From SAR92 clade bacterium H231 (GTDB lineage Bacteria > Pseudomonadota > Gammaproteobacteria > Pseudomonadales > Porticoccaceae), in the NCBI GenBank assembly GCA_025153775.1, contig JAOALC010000001.1:248001-312000 (forward strand): DNA of 64,000 nucleotides, written 5' to 3'. The notes below the pieces were generated by a model, which worked only from the letters and a program-made list of their open reading frames with translations, had not been told where the DNA came from and did not search any database. Positions 35,003-43,631 of this stretch are shown in pieces. A program made the translations under genes and the position numbers. The first letter of the stretch is position 1. Each line of letters opens with the position of its first letter.

Positions 35003-37900
35003 TTACAGCTCCTGACGCAGTGTTTTAGAATCATAGAAAGGTAGAGTCACAATATCGGCGGTGACCATAACACCGCCAGAGGATTTGATCTTAATCTGGC
35101 TACCGGGTTCGGCACAATGGGGCTGCACATAGGCCAGGCCTATGGGTTTGCCCAGAGTGGGTGAATGATTACAGGAGGTCACCCGCCCAGTCATCTGTGC
35201 CCCATCTAGCACCAGATGGCTCTCCAGTGGAATAGGTGCATTTTTAGCATTGACCACAAAACCCACCAGTCTTCGTGTAGGCGATTTCATCTCTAACTCA
35301 GCAATGGTGCGGCCACCCACAAAGAATGGTTTTTTGTGGGACACAGCCCAGCCCATCTGAACCTCCATGGGGTGAGACATAGCATCAGTGTCCTGACCAA
35401 TAATAATATGGCCTTTCTCCAGACGCAGAAGCCGCTGAGCCTCAATACCAAAGGGCTGAATATTTTCCTCGCCACCAGCCTCCATCAGAGCATCCCAGAG
35501 CGCTTCACCATATTGCTGCGGCACATGAACTTCGTAACCCAGCTCACCGACAAAACCAACGCGGATTACCCGTGCCGGAATACCGGCTACTGTGCCCTGG
35601 CGCACACCCATATAGGGAAAAGCCTCTGCCCCTAGATCGATGTCTGTACAAACCCTAGCCAGTACCTGACGGGCCCTGGGCCCTGCAATATTGACTCCGC
35701 AGTAGGCCGCGGTGACATTGGCTATATCAACATCCAGACGCCACTGGGCATTCCACTTAAGCATAGTTTGATAGACGCGATCTACACCGCCGGTAGTTGC
35801 AGTCACATAGTAGTGCTGTTCACTAAAACGGCAAGCCACGCCATCATCAATTATTACCCCGGCTTCATTGGTGAGCAGAGCGTAGCGGGCTCGGCCCACT
35901 GGTTGTTTAACAAAGCCAAAGGTATAGAAGCGATTGAGAAACTCAGCTGCATCCGGGCCGCGGACTTCAAGACCGCCGAGGGTGGATACATCGACCAGAC
36001 CCACATTGTTGCGCACATTATTCACTTCATTATCAATGCAGCGATCACGATCTGTGGCCTGGCCATAAAAGGCCGGGCGATACCAGGCGCCGGCCTGCAG
36101 CATCTGAGCGCCGGCTTCTATATGCCTATAGTGCATATTGCTGCGGCGGGCTGGGTAAAAACTGCGGCCGGCACTGTGGCCCAAATGCTCGGGCGCAAAA
36201 GGTGGCCGTGCCGTGGTAACACCGGTTTCTGCTACAGTTCGGTTAGTTGCAGCTGCGACTAGTCTGGCCGCGGCCAGTGCAGAATGACGACCCTGAGAGG
36301 GCCCCATGCCGCAGGTTGAGTAGCGTTTAACCAGCTGGATATGCTCGTAGCCATCGCGGGTGGCATTAACAATATCTGCAATGGTCAGATCTTCATCATA
36401 GTCGACAAATTCTTTGCCGTTGGGATGGGCAAAAATAGGCCAGCTATGGTTGGGACTATGTTTTTCTCTAGCTGTTGGCTCGGGGATATCAGTCTGGGTA
36501 AAGCCCAGAGCATTGGTGGCAATAATAGCAGCTCTGGCACCTTCCTCCAGGCAGTTGCTCAGCTCCCAATAACTGTCTACTGAACCTGCTATCTGCAAGC
36601 CATCTGGTAAATTATTCAGGGTAAACATGGCCGATTTGTCGCTGTAGCTAAGCTGCCCCCCGGCCTGACAGGCGAGCTGATAGGTGGGCGTGTAGCCAAT
36701 CGCCATACAGACTGTGTCACAGCGAATCTTCTCAGCCTGAGAGTCACATATTCCCTGGCTGAGTATTTTGCGAATTTCCACCCCAGCCAAATGATTGCCG
36801 CGCTTTTGGGCAGCGTAAACTGCATAGCCAGCCTTGATGGTAATGCCGCGTTTTTTGGCGGCCCTAACCAGAGGGCTGGATCTGGGCTTGTCACGCAGAT
36901 CAACAATAGCCGCAACCTCGACACCAGCATCGGCTAAATCCAGAGCATTGGCATAGCCATCATCGTTGCCAGTAACAACCACAGCGGTCTTTCCTGGGCG
37001 AATAGCATAGAGGTGAATCAAGCGCTGAGCTGCGCTGGACATCATTACGCCAGGCAGGTCATTGTTGTGAAATACCGCCTGCTGCTCAAGTGCGCCGGTA
37101 CATAGAATGGTCTGTCTGGCGCGCACCTTGTAAAGACGCTTTTGGCAGATAATAGGCAACCAGTTATCTGCAAACCAGGCGTTGACAGTGGCATTGGTCA
37201 TGCAGGTGATATTGCTATTAGCCTCAATATCGTGCACCAGCAGATCACGGACCTCTCTGGCCATACTGCCCTTAGCATCCAGTCGAGAATAGTTTAAGGA
37301 GCCGCCCAGAATCGGGTTTTCATCAACCAGTAGCACCTCACAGCCATCCACAGCGGCAGTGAGAGCGGCCTGCATACCAGAGGGTCCTGCACCAACCACT
37401 ACCACATCATAAAATTTATACTGTTTATCGTAATAGTCTGGCTCCAGTTGCTGATTAATCACGCCCAGACCAGCTTTTTTGCGTATCAGCGGCGCCCATT
37501 TCTCCCACATGCCTCTGGGCTTAAAAAAAGCTTTGTAATAAAAGCCAACCGGTAAAAAGCGAGAAAATAACCCCAGCAGTGCACCGCGATCAGTCTTCAA
37601 ACTGCCGCTGTAGTTCTGCCCCATAACCTCTAAGCCTGGAGATAGAGGCTCTTTATCAGCCAGGGCATTGGGGTTGGAGGGTAGCTGTACCATAGTATTG
37701 GCGTCCTGGCCCGCCATGGTCAGTGCGCCGCGTGGGCGGTGGTACTTAAATGATCGGCTTAGCAGCCATTGATTATTAGCGGCCAGAGCACTGGCAATAC
37801 TATCCCCGGCAAAGCCCTGATAGGATTTATTTTCAAAGCTAAACTTAATCTGCCGTTCACGATCAATCAATAGGCCATAGGGGCTGGGTAAGCGCTGCAT
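35003..37900 (-). CDS. soxA: Sarcosine oxidase alpha subunit
   Basis: A 965-residue SoxA. An N-terminal 2Fe-2S-like fold region without obvious cluster Cys (about residues 15-100) is followed by an NAD-binding Rossmann fold (VVVVGAGPSGMQAALTAA, about 165-185) and a second mononucleotide motif (TAVVVTGNDDGYANALDLA). The C-terminal half, about 580-960, is a GcvT/aminomethyltransferase-like folate domain (NNVGLVDVSTLGGLEVRGPDAAEFLNR). The enzyme moves sarcosine's methyl group to tetrahydrofolate as 5,10-methylene-THF, yielding glycine and H2O2. The start overlaps the soxD stop (TAATG). The GcvT domain recalls DmdA, but full length and neighbours identify SoxA. Confidence 0.93.
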   Translation of the reverse strand: MQRLPSPYGLLIDRERQIKFSFENKSYQGFAGDSIASALAANNQWLLSRSFKYHRPRGALTMAGQDANTMVQLPSNPNALADKEPLSPGLEVMGQNYSGSLKTDRGALLGLFSRFLPVGFYYKAFFKPRGMWEKWAPLIRKKAGLGVINQQLEPDYYDKQYKFYDVVVVGAGPSGMQAALTAAVDGCEVLLVDENPILGGSLNYSRLDAKGSMAREVRDLLVHDIEANSNITCMTNATVNAWFADNWLPIICQKRLYKVRARQTILCTGALEQQAVFHNNDLPGVMMSSAAQRLIHLYAIRPGKTAVVVTGNDDGYANALDLADAGVEVAAIVDLRDKPRSSPLVRAAKKRGITIKAGYAVYAAQKRGNHLAGVEIRKILSQGICDSQAEKIRCDTVCMAIGYTPTYQLACQAGGQLSYSDKSAMFTLNNLPDGLQIAGSVDSYWELSNCLEEGARAAIIATNALGFTQTDIPEPTAREKHSPNHSWPIFAHPNGKEFVDYDEDLTIADIVNATRDGYEHIQLVKRYSTCGMGPSQGRHSALAAARLVAAATNRTVAETGVTTARPPFAPEHLGHSAGRSFYPARRSNMHYRHIEAGAQMLQAGAWYRPAFYGQATDRDRCIDNEVNNVRNNVGLVDVSTLGGLEVRGPDAAEFLNRFYTFGFVKQPVGRARYALLTNEAGVIIDDGVACRFSEQHYYVTATTGGVDRVYQTMLKWNAQWRLDVDIANVTAAYCGVNIAGPRARQVLARVCTDIDLGAEAFPYMGVRQGTVAGIPARVIRVGFVGELGYEVHVPQQYGEALWDALMEAGGEENIQPFGIEAQRLLRLEKGHIIIGQDTDAMSHPMEVQMGWAVSHKKPFFVGGRTIAELEMKSPTRRLVGFVVNAKNAPIPLESHLVLDGAQMTGRVTSCNHSPTLGKPIGLAYVQPHCAEPGSQIKIKSSGGVMVTADIVTLPFYDSKTLRQEL

Positions 37901-38202
37901 TATTTTTTCTCCCCGTTAGTTGGCTCGGCAAAGTCGATGCGATTTTGAAATATTTCACTGGCTTCAAAGGTGCGAATAACCCTGTCAGTAATGGTGTTGC
38001 GCTCTGCCAGAAACCAAAACGAGCTAGCAGTGTGACACCACCACTCGATCACCACGCCGGCCTCATTATCGTGAAAAAACACATACTCGGCCCACTGTCT
38101 TGGACTGGCAGTCTCTGGGTCTGGCATAGGGTGGTACTCGCCACCGTAGGTAAATTCAGAAATATTGCGCTGGCCATTGAGAGGGCAGGTGAGAAGCTTC
38201 AT
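37900..38202 (-). CDS. soxD: Sarcosine oxidase delta subunit, altered zinc site
   Basis: A 100-residue SoxD (LTCPLNGQRNISEFTYGGEYH, QWAEYVFFHDNEAG, WWCHTASSFWF). Known SoxD proteins bind zinc through a CPxCG pair plus His and Cys in an HSAGC-like motif. Here position 9 is Asn in place of the second Cys, and position 61 is Ser in place of the fourth ligand; Cys6 and His57 remain. The subunit may have lost zinc or binds it differently (Cys56 is a new nearby thiol). It sits between soxB (11 bp upstream) and soxA (1-bp overlap). Confidence 0.88.
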   Translation of the reverse strand: MKLLTCPLNGQRNISEFTYGGEYHPMPDPETASPRQWAEYVFFHDNEAGVVIEWWCHTASSFWFLAERNTITDRVIRTFEASEIFQNRIDFAEPTNGEKK

Positions 38203-38213
38203 GGTAATCCCTC

Positions 38214-39455
38214 TTAGTGGCTGGCGGCGGTGGCGCCGGCTTCGTTAATTTGTTCGTACTTATAGAAGCGCTCGAGCTCAAATGGCTTGATAATCTCTGG
38301 TACCTTTTTAGTCGCCACCAGCTCGGCAATGGTGACGCCGCATATGGGTGTAGCCTTAAAGCCCCAGGTACCCCAGCCAGCATCCAGATAGTAATTCTCT
38401 ACTGGACTGAGTCCCATGATCGGACTGTAGTCCGGCGTCATATCTGTGGTGCCGGCCCACTGACGTAACATTCTTGCCTGGGCTAAAAATGGAAATAGCT
38501 CCATGGCTGCTGCGCTCAGAGATTCTCGTTGATCTAATGTGGCTCTGGTGTGATAGAGGGGGTAGGGATCTGAGCCGCCGCCTATCACAAACTCACCGCG
38601 GGAGGTCTGATGCACATAGACATGGACGTGGGGAGAGCTGACATGGGGAGTTAAAATAGGCTTGTAAGGCTGGGTGACCATGGCCTGCAGAGGATAACAG
38701 TGGATGGGTAGCGGAATACCAGCTTTTTTGGCCACTATAGAGCTGGCGCCAGCCACTGCCTGCACCACGACACCGCACTCTACGCGACCGCGATTGGTTT
38801 TAACTGCAGTGACCCGACCACGGCTAACCTCAATATCCTCTACCTCGGTGAGCTGGTGTAATTCGACACCGCGATCACAGGCACCTTTGGCATAGCCCCA
38901 GGCCACAGCATCGTGGCGTGCAGTGGCACCGTCTGCATGCCAAAGTCCGGCCATAATGGGAAATCGAGAGTCCTCAGACATGTTGAGATTTGGCACTAAT
39001 TCCGCGATGGCCTGCCGGTCAATCAGTTCGGAGCGGACACCCATGTGCTGGTTGACTTCGGCGCGCCATCGGAAGCTGCGCACAGCGGCATCGCTATGGG
39101 CCAGAGTCAATTGTCCGCGATTTTCCATCATCACGTTATAGTTAAATTCATTGCTGAGATTGTTGTAGAGCTTGACTGACTCGCGGTAAAAACTGACCCC
39201 TTCTTCGGTGAGATAGTTAGAGCGAATAACCGCTGTATTGCGAGCCGTATTGCCGCCACCTAGATAGCTTTTTTCCAGCACAGCAACATTGGTTATGCCG
39301 TGGTATTTGGCCAGATTGTAGGCAATGGCGGTACCGTGACCGCCGGCACCAATAATAACCACGTCGTAGTGTTTTTTAAGCTCTGTGGCAGGGGTAAAAT
39401 GATGCTGTGCCGGATACTCGCTGCTGAGACCGTACTTTAGAAGCCCAAAAGGCAT
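38214..39455 (-). CDS. soxB: Sarcosine oxidase beta subunit
   Basis: A 413-residue FAD-dependent amine oxidase. The dinucleotide fold is VVIIGAGGHGTAIAYNLAKYHG, with the E of AVLEKSYLGGGNTARNT binding the ribose. ARHDAVAWGYAKGA (about residues 179-192) matches the segment carrying the His that binds FMN covalently in SoxB, at His181. The C-terminal WAGTTDMTPDYSPIMG is typical. This subunit oxidises sarcosine (or dimethylglycine) and passes the methylene group to SoxA's folate domain. It is second in the purU-soxB-soxD-soxA-soxG operon. Confidence 0.94.
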   Translation of the reverse strand: MPFGLLKYGLSSEYPAQHHFTPATELKKHYDVVIIGAGGHGTAIAYNLAKYHGITNVAVLEKSYLGGGNTARNTAVIRSNYLTEEGVSFYRESVKLYNNLSNEFNYNVMMENRGQLTLAHSDAAVRSFRWRAEVNQHMGVRSELIDRQAIAELVPNLNMSEDSRFPIMAGLWHADGATARHDAVAWGYAKGACDRGVELHQLTEVEDIEVSRGRVTAVKTNRGRVECGVVVQAVAGASSIVAKKAGIPLPIHCYPLQAMVTQPYKPILTPHVSSPHVHVYVHQTSRGEFVIGGGSDPYPLYHTRATLDQRESLSAAAMELFPFLAQARMLRQWAGTTDMTPDYSPIMGLSPVENYYLDAGWGTWGFKATPICGVTIAELVATKKVPEIIKPFELERFYKYEQINEAGATAASH

Positions 39456-39475
39456 AACTCTCCCCCTAATAGATT

Positions 39476-40354
39476 TTAGCTGCCCAGGAAAACAACTGTT
39501 TTATTGCCGTCTAGAAATACGCGGCGTTCAATGTGATATTTAACAGCCTTGGCCAGTGCCATAGATTCATTATCTCGACCCACCTGAACCAGATGATTGG
39601 GGCCGTAACTATGGTCAACTCTGGTCAGCATCTGCTCGATAATAGGCCCCTCATCCAAATCCGAGGTCACATAATGGGCTGTGGCGCCAATCACTTTTAC
39701 GCCGCGGTCAAAGGCCTGATGATAGGGCTTGGCGCCTTTAAAGCCCGGCAGGAAGGAGTGATGGATATTGATGCAGCGGCCCGAGAGCTGCTGAGTTAAA
39801 TTATTGGATAAAATCTGCATATAGCGAGCTAGAACCACCAGTTCCGTGCCAGTTTCATCGACAATCTCCATTAGGCGCTGTTCCTGCTGAGCCTTGGTGT
39901 CTTTGGTTACCGGTAGGTGGATAAAGCGAATGCCCTCGCGCTCTACCATAGGGCGCAGATCCTGATGGTTGGAAACCACTGCGGTGATCTCCATATTAAA
40001 TTCACCTTTGCGTTTGCGGTAGAGCAAGTCGTCTAAGCAGTGATCATATTTAGATACCATTAGCAGTGTTTTTACTGGAACTTCTGGATTGTGAATCTGC
40101 CAGTCCATGGTGAATTGCTGCGCAATGCTATCGAACTGATCGCGTATATCAACGATTGCCGGCGAGCCCTTCTGGCGGCGAAACACAGCACGCATAAAAA
40201 ATTTGTCAGTTGATTCATCGTCGAATTGTTCGAGAGCGCAGATATAGCAGTCTCTATCGGCCAGGAAACTGGTGACAGCGGCAACCACACCCAGGCCAGC
40301 CCGACAGGTGCCAGTAAAAATATATTTGTCAGCAATTTGGGGCATAGAAGTCAT
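39476..40354 (-). CDS. purU: Formyltetrahydrofolate deformylase (PurU)
   Basis: A 292-residue PurU. An N-terminal ACT-like domain (residues about 8-85, FTGTCRAGLGVVAAVTSFLAD) precedes the formyl-transferase-fold hydrolase. The catalytic Asn/His/Asp set is seen in CINIHHSFLPGFKGAKPYH and VTSDLDEGPIIEQ. It releases formate and THF from 10-formyl-THF. As first gene of the sox operon it would recycle the folate loaded by sarcosine oxidase; the formate could then be oxidised elsewhere. Two Met codons (40354 and 40345) are possible. Confidence 0.93.
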   Translation of the reverse strand: MTSMPQIADKYIFTGTCRAGLGVVAAVTSFLADRDCYICALEQFDDESTDKFFMRAVFRRQKGSPAIVDIRDQFDSIAQQFTMDWQIHNPEVPVKTLLMVSKYDHCLDDLLYRKRKGEFNMEITAVVSNHQDLRPMVEREGIRFIHLPVTKDTKAQQEQRLMEIVDETGTELVVLARYMQILSNNLTQQLSGRCINIHHSFLPGFKGAKPYHQAFDRGVKVIGATAHYVTSDLDEGPIIEQMLTRVDHSYGPNHLVQVGRDNESMALAKAVKYHIERRVFLDGNKTVVFLGS

Positions 40355-40698
40355 ATTTTTAGCCTAGATATTGTCCGATAAAAGAAGTAGCAATGCCCAT
40401 TCCAGCGATGGAACCATAATTCGCGGATAATGCACGCGGGATATGCCCCTGGTCAATAGATTACCTACGTAGTAAGTGTTTTTACTGATCACCCAAAAAA
40501 CTGCTAATTAATAGGTGCTGAGCGGGTAAAAAGCTCAGGGTCACAATAATGCTGTAAAACTATACACACTTAAATAGAGATCGAAGGTAATCTGCTCAAA
40601 GAATCTAACCAGAGCTAATTATTAGCCACGGTCTTATTGGTCTCTAAAAATTATAAAACCCTATGGGGTGGATGCCAATCGAGAATAAGAGGATATTC
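40355..40698. other. Divergent control region purU / small membrane protein
   Basis: About 340 bp holding the promoter of the purU-sox operon (minus) and of the following plus-strand gene. A short inverted repeat TTCCAGCGATGGAA at 40400-40413 is close to the purU start and could be an operator, but it is short and could be chance. Confidence 0.4.
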
Positions 40699-41205
40699 AT
40701 GGACTTCTTAGAGGTTAGTCCGCATAAAACAGCCGATCAGACGCCAGATAAAGTTCAAGCAAAAACTCTATCTGAGTCCCTTATTCCTGAGCTGGAAGAT
40801 GGCATTAGATGGCGCATTTGCGTCCGGTTAACTCTGGTGGCGTTTCTTCTTAGTATCCGTGGTGTCACAGCCTACTTCATGCCCGAGCTGTTTATCCAAT
40901 CCAAGGTGGTTGCTGTGCAAATAGATCCAGCTGCCTTTCATCCGGCAAGCGATTTGATACAGGTGCGGGTGATGCTTTTGTTACTAGTATTGGCTGGCTA
41001 CTTATATGCCGTGGTTGCCGGCCGATATTTTAGATTTATGGCGGTAGTTGGCATGGTTGTCAGCTGTGCATTACTGTGGAGTGATATGGAACTATTTATG
41101 CTCACAACTGTGTCAGAGATAACCGCCGTTTCTTTCGCATTGCTTGGTATGCGTCTTATCGCCGTCTGGCTTTTGGTTCTAAACTATCTGGATATTCATC
41201 GCTAG
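40699..41205 (+). CDS. Small integral membrane protein of unknown function
   Basis: A 168-residue protein with a soluble N-terminus (about 40 residues) and four hydrophobic segments (for example LTLVAFLLSIRGVTAYF, VMLLLLVLAGYLYAVVAG, FMAVVGMVVSCALLW, LGMRLIAVWLLVLNYL). I chose ATG at 40699, which has AAGAGG 7 bp upstream; a frame from 40663 is also open. I do not recognise a family. It is 18 bp ahead of the SLT lipoprotein gene, so they are probably co-transcribed. Confidence 0.65.
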   Translation: MDFLEVSPHKTADQTPDKVQAKTLSESLIPELEDGIRWRICVRLTLVAFLLSIRGVTAYFMPELFIQSKVVAVQIDPAAFHPASDLIQVRVMLLLLVLAGYLYAVVAGRYFRFMAVVGMVVSCALLWSDMELFMLTTVSEITAVSFALLGMRLIAVWLLVLNYLDIHR

Positions 41206-41223
41206 AAGCTGCATTATTCAGGC

Positions 41224-41829
41224 ATGATCACTCAGCGCCTGCTACCCATAGTTTTACTTATCCTGTTAACTAGCTGTTCCAGCTATCAGCCGACACAGGT
41301 CAATGACCTGTGCAAAATATTCTGGGGTGAAACAGACTGGTATAAAGATGCCCGTAGCTCGAGCAAGCGCTGGGGTACACCCATAGGCGTTATGATGGCG
41401 ATTATCAATCAGGAGTCCGCCTTTCAGGCTAAGGTGCGACCAGATCGCCCCAAGTTTTTATTTATTCCTCTGCCGCGCAGATCATCAGCCTATGGCTATG
41501 CTCAGGCTCAGGACGCAGCCTGGAGTGACTACCGAAAGGATACTGGCAGCTGGAGCCATGACCGCGATGACTTTGGTGATGCCATTAACTTTGTGGGCTG
41601 GTACACCAATAAGACTAACAAACGTCTGGGTATCTCTAAGTGGGATGCCTACAGTCAGTATCTTGCCTATCACGAGGGCTGGGGTGGCTATGCCCGCAAG
41701 TCCTATAATAAAAAGCCCCAGCTATTAACTGTGGCCAATAAAGTTCAGCGTCAGGCTGGAACCTATGGGGCTCAGCTTAAAAAGTGCAGTGCCAAACTTG
41801 ATAAGTCAGTCAGCCGCTGGTTTTTTTAA
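41224..41829 (+). CDS. Transglycosylase SLT-type lipoprotein
   Basis: A 201-residue lipoprotein. The lipobox LLTSC places the acylated Cys near residue 18. The core GVMMAIINQESAFQAKVRP carries the ES pair (catalytic Glu) of lytic transglycosylase SLT domains, with the supporting motifs AYGYAQAQDAAW and YLAYHEGWGGYA. It would cleave peptidoglycan glycan strands at the membrane surface. Related short SLT lipoproteins are common in proteobacteria. It follows the small membrane-protein gene by 18 bp and is 79 bp ahead of a flavin monooxygenase. Confidence 0.85.
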   Translation: MITQRLLPIVLLILLTSCSSYQPTQVNDLCKIFWGETDWYKDARSSSKRWGTPIGVMMAIINQESAFQAKVRPDRPKFLFIPLPRRSSAYGYAQAQDAAWSDYRKDTGSWSHDRDDFGDAINFVGWYTNKTNKRLGISKWDAYSQYLAYHEGWGGYARKSYNKKPQLLTVANKVQRQAGTYGAQLKKCSAKLDKSVSRWFF

Positions 41830-41908
41830 AATTGTCGCGGCGGGGACATCGATGCTGTGGTTTTGCCCGTAAAATCACTGTCAAATAATAAAAAGTAAGA
41901 GAGACCCT

Positions 41909-43369
41909 ATGTCTTTAGATCATGTAGATGTTTTGATTATTGGTGCCGGCCTGTCTGGTATTGGTGCAGCCAGTCATCTTGAGCGTGAAGCGCCCAATAA
42001 ATCCTATGCTATTTTAGAAAGCAGGGGTGCCATGGGAGGCACCTGGGACCTGTTTCGCTACCCGGGCATTAGGTCTGACTCAGATATGCATACATTGGGC
42101 TACAACTTCAAACCCTGGAAGCACGAGAGAGCTATAGCTGACGGCCCTACTATTTTGGATTATATTCGTGAGACGGCCAGGGAATATGATGTCGAAAAAC
42201 ATATCCGCTACAACCACCGAGCCACTAAAATTTCCTGGGACAGTGACAGGGCAGTCTGGACGGTAACCATTGAGGGGGAGGGGGCTAGCCCCAGGGCCAT
42301 AAGCTGCAACTTTATCTATAGCTGCACTGGCTATTATCGCTACGACCAGGGCTATACCCCAGAATTCCCTGATGTAGAGCAGTTTAAAGGCCAGCTAATT
42401 CATCCTCAGCTGTGGCCCGAAGATTTGGACTATGCAGATAAGAATGTAGTGGTCATAGGTAGCGGTGCAACCGCTATTACTGTGGTGCCAGAGATGGCAA
42501 AAACCGCAAAGCATGTGACCATGTTGCAGCGGTCTCCAACCTATGTGGTTTCGCGTCCGGGTCGAGACCCTTTCGCACTGCGCATGAATCGCTGGTTGCC
42601 CTCCAAATTAGCCTATCTGGTTACCCGCTGGAAAAACGTCAGCATGCAGGCTCTGATATACCAGTACAGCCGGCGTCGGCCACAAAAAATGAAAGCATTC
42701 TTGCTATCTCTCACTCGCAGAGAGCTCGCGGGAAAGGTTGATGTAGATACCCACTTCAACCCGAAATATAATCCCTGGGACCAGCGTCTCTGTCTGGTGC
42801 CCGATAGTGATTTGTTCCGGTCCCTGCGCAAGGGCACGTCCTCAGTAGTGACCGACCAGATTAAACGCTTCACCAAGACAGGCATCAAGCTGGAATCTGG
42901 AGCGCTTTTAAAAGCCGATATAGTAGTGACCGCCACTGGATTGGAACTGCTGCCTATGGGTGGGATGGAGATCGAGGTTGATGGCGAACCTATGTCTCTG
43001 TCAGAAACCATGGGTTACCGAGGTATGATGCTGAGTGATATACCCAATTTTGTGCTGGCCGCGGGCTACACCAATGCCTCCTGGACATTGAAATGTGATC
43101 TGACCAGCGAATATGTCTGCCGTATGCTTAACCATATGGATAAAAAAGGCTTTGCCTACTGTGTGCCGCGTACATCTGATCCCGCTATGGAGCGAGTATC
43201 ATTTTTGGATCTGGCCTCTGGGTACGTGGATCGGTCTATAGACCGCTTTCCCAAGCAGGGTCTCAGATCACCCTGGAAGCTCTATCAGAATTATCTGCTG
43301 GACATACTCAGCCTGCGCTTTGGAGCATTGAGTGACAAGGCGTTGGAGTATGGCAAAATAAAGCCTTAA
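41909..43369 (+). CDS. Flavin-containing monooxygenase / Baeyer-Villiger type
   Basis: A 486-residue FAD/NADPH monooxygenase. The FAD site is VLIIGAGLSGIGAASHLE, the NADPH site VVVIGSGATAITVVPEMAK. Between them FKGQLIHPQLWPEDLDY is the fingerprint motif of Baeyer-Villiger-type flavoprotein monooxygenases. WDLFRYPGIRSDSDM is another class landmark. It oxygenates a ketone, or an N- or S-compound; the substrate is not predictable. Start ATG follows AAGTAAGAGAG. No related pathway genes are close. Confidence 0.9.
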   Translation: MSLDHVDVLIIGAGLSGIGAASHLEREAPNKSYAILESRGAMGGTWDLFRYPGIRSDSDMHTLGYNFKPWKHERAIADGPTILDYIRETAREYDVEKHIRYNHRATKISWDSDRAVWTVTIEGEGASPRAISCNFIYSCTGYYRYDQGYTPEFPDVEQFKGQLIHPQLWPEDLDYADKNVVVIGSGATAITVVPEMAKTAKHVTMLQRSPTYVVSRPGRDPFALRMNRWLPSKLAYLVTRWKNVSMQALIYQYSRRRPQKMKAFLLSLTRRELAGKVDVDTHFNPKYNPWDQRLCLVPDSDLFRSLRKGTSSVVTDQIKRFTKTGIKLESGALLKADIVVTATGLELLPMGGMEIEVDGEPMSLSETMGYRGMMLSDIPNFVLAAGYTNASWTLKCDLTSEYVCRMLNHMDKKGFAYCVPRTSDPAMERVSFLDLASGYVDRSIDRFPKQGLRSPWKLYQNYLLDILSLRFGALSDKALEYGKIKP

Positions 43370-43415
43370 CTCTTTTCTGATTGGCCCTGGAGCTATCAAT
43401 AAACTCAAAACAGCG

Positions 43416-43631
43416 TTAAAAATGAAAACCGGGCACATTGAGCTGGGCTGCATAGATTCTAGCTTTTAACCAGAGACTGTCTCCGCAGTATCTAGGCTTG
43501 TCGCTTAGTGTGGGCACCAGATCAGTCACAGCAGTGGCATTGACAGTACCATCGGCAGTCACTGGATAAATACGTTGTCCCGTTTCAGCTCTATATTGCG
43601 GGTCTCCAGCACTAGAGTTTATATAGCGAGA
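43416..43631 (-). pseudogene. Possible remnant of a protein-coding gene behind lacI
   Basis: Directly after the LacI stop, in the same frame, about 70 codons are open up to a TAA at 43416. The inferred peptide includes PQYRAETGQRIYPVTADGT and ends RYCGDSLWLKARIYAAQLN...FHF. No start codon or ribosome-binding site precedes it. It reads like the C-terminus of a lost protein rather than random sequence, but I cannot name a family. It could also be a chance open frame. Confidence 0.3.

Noticed and set aside
35768-36262. Plus-strand frame of 164 codons opposite soxA
   Set aside because: Antisense to the folate domain of soxA, with no ribosome-binding site or recognisable motif.
35003-37900. DMSP demethylase DmdA (a GcvT-fold protein) next to dddD
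   Set aside because: The GcvT-like domain is fused to a dinucleotide-binding half and lies between soxD and soxG; total length of 965 residues identifies sarcosine oxidase alpha.
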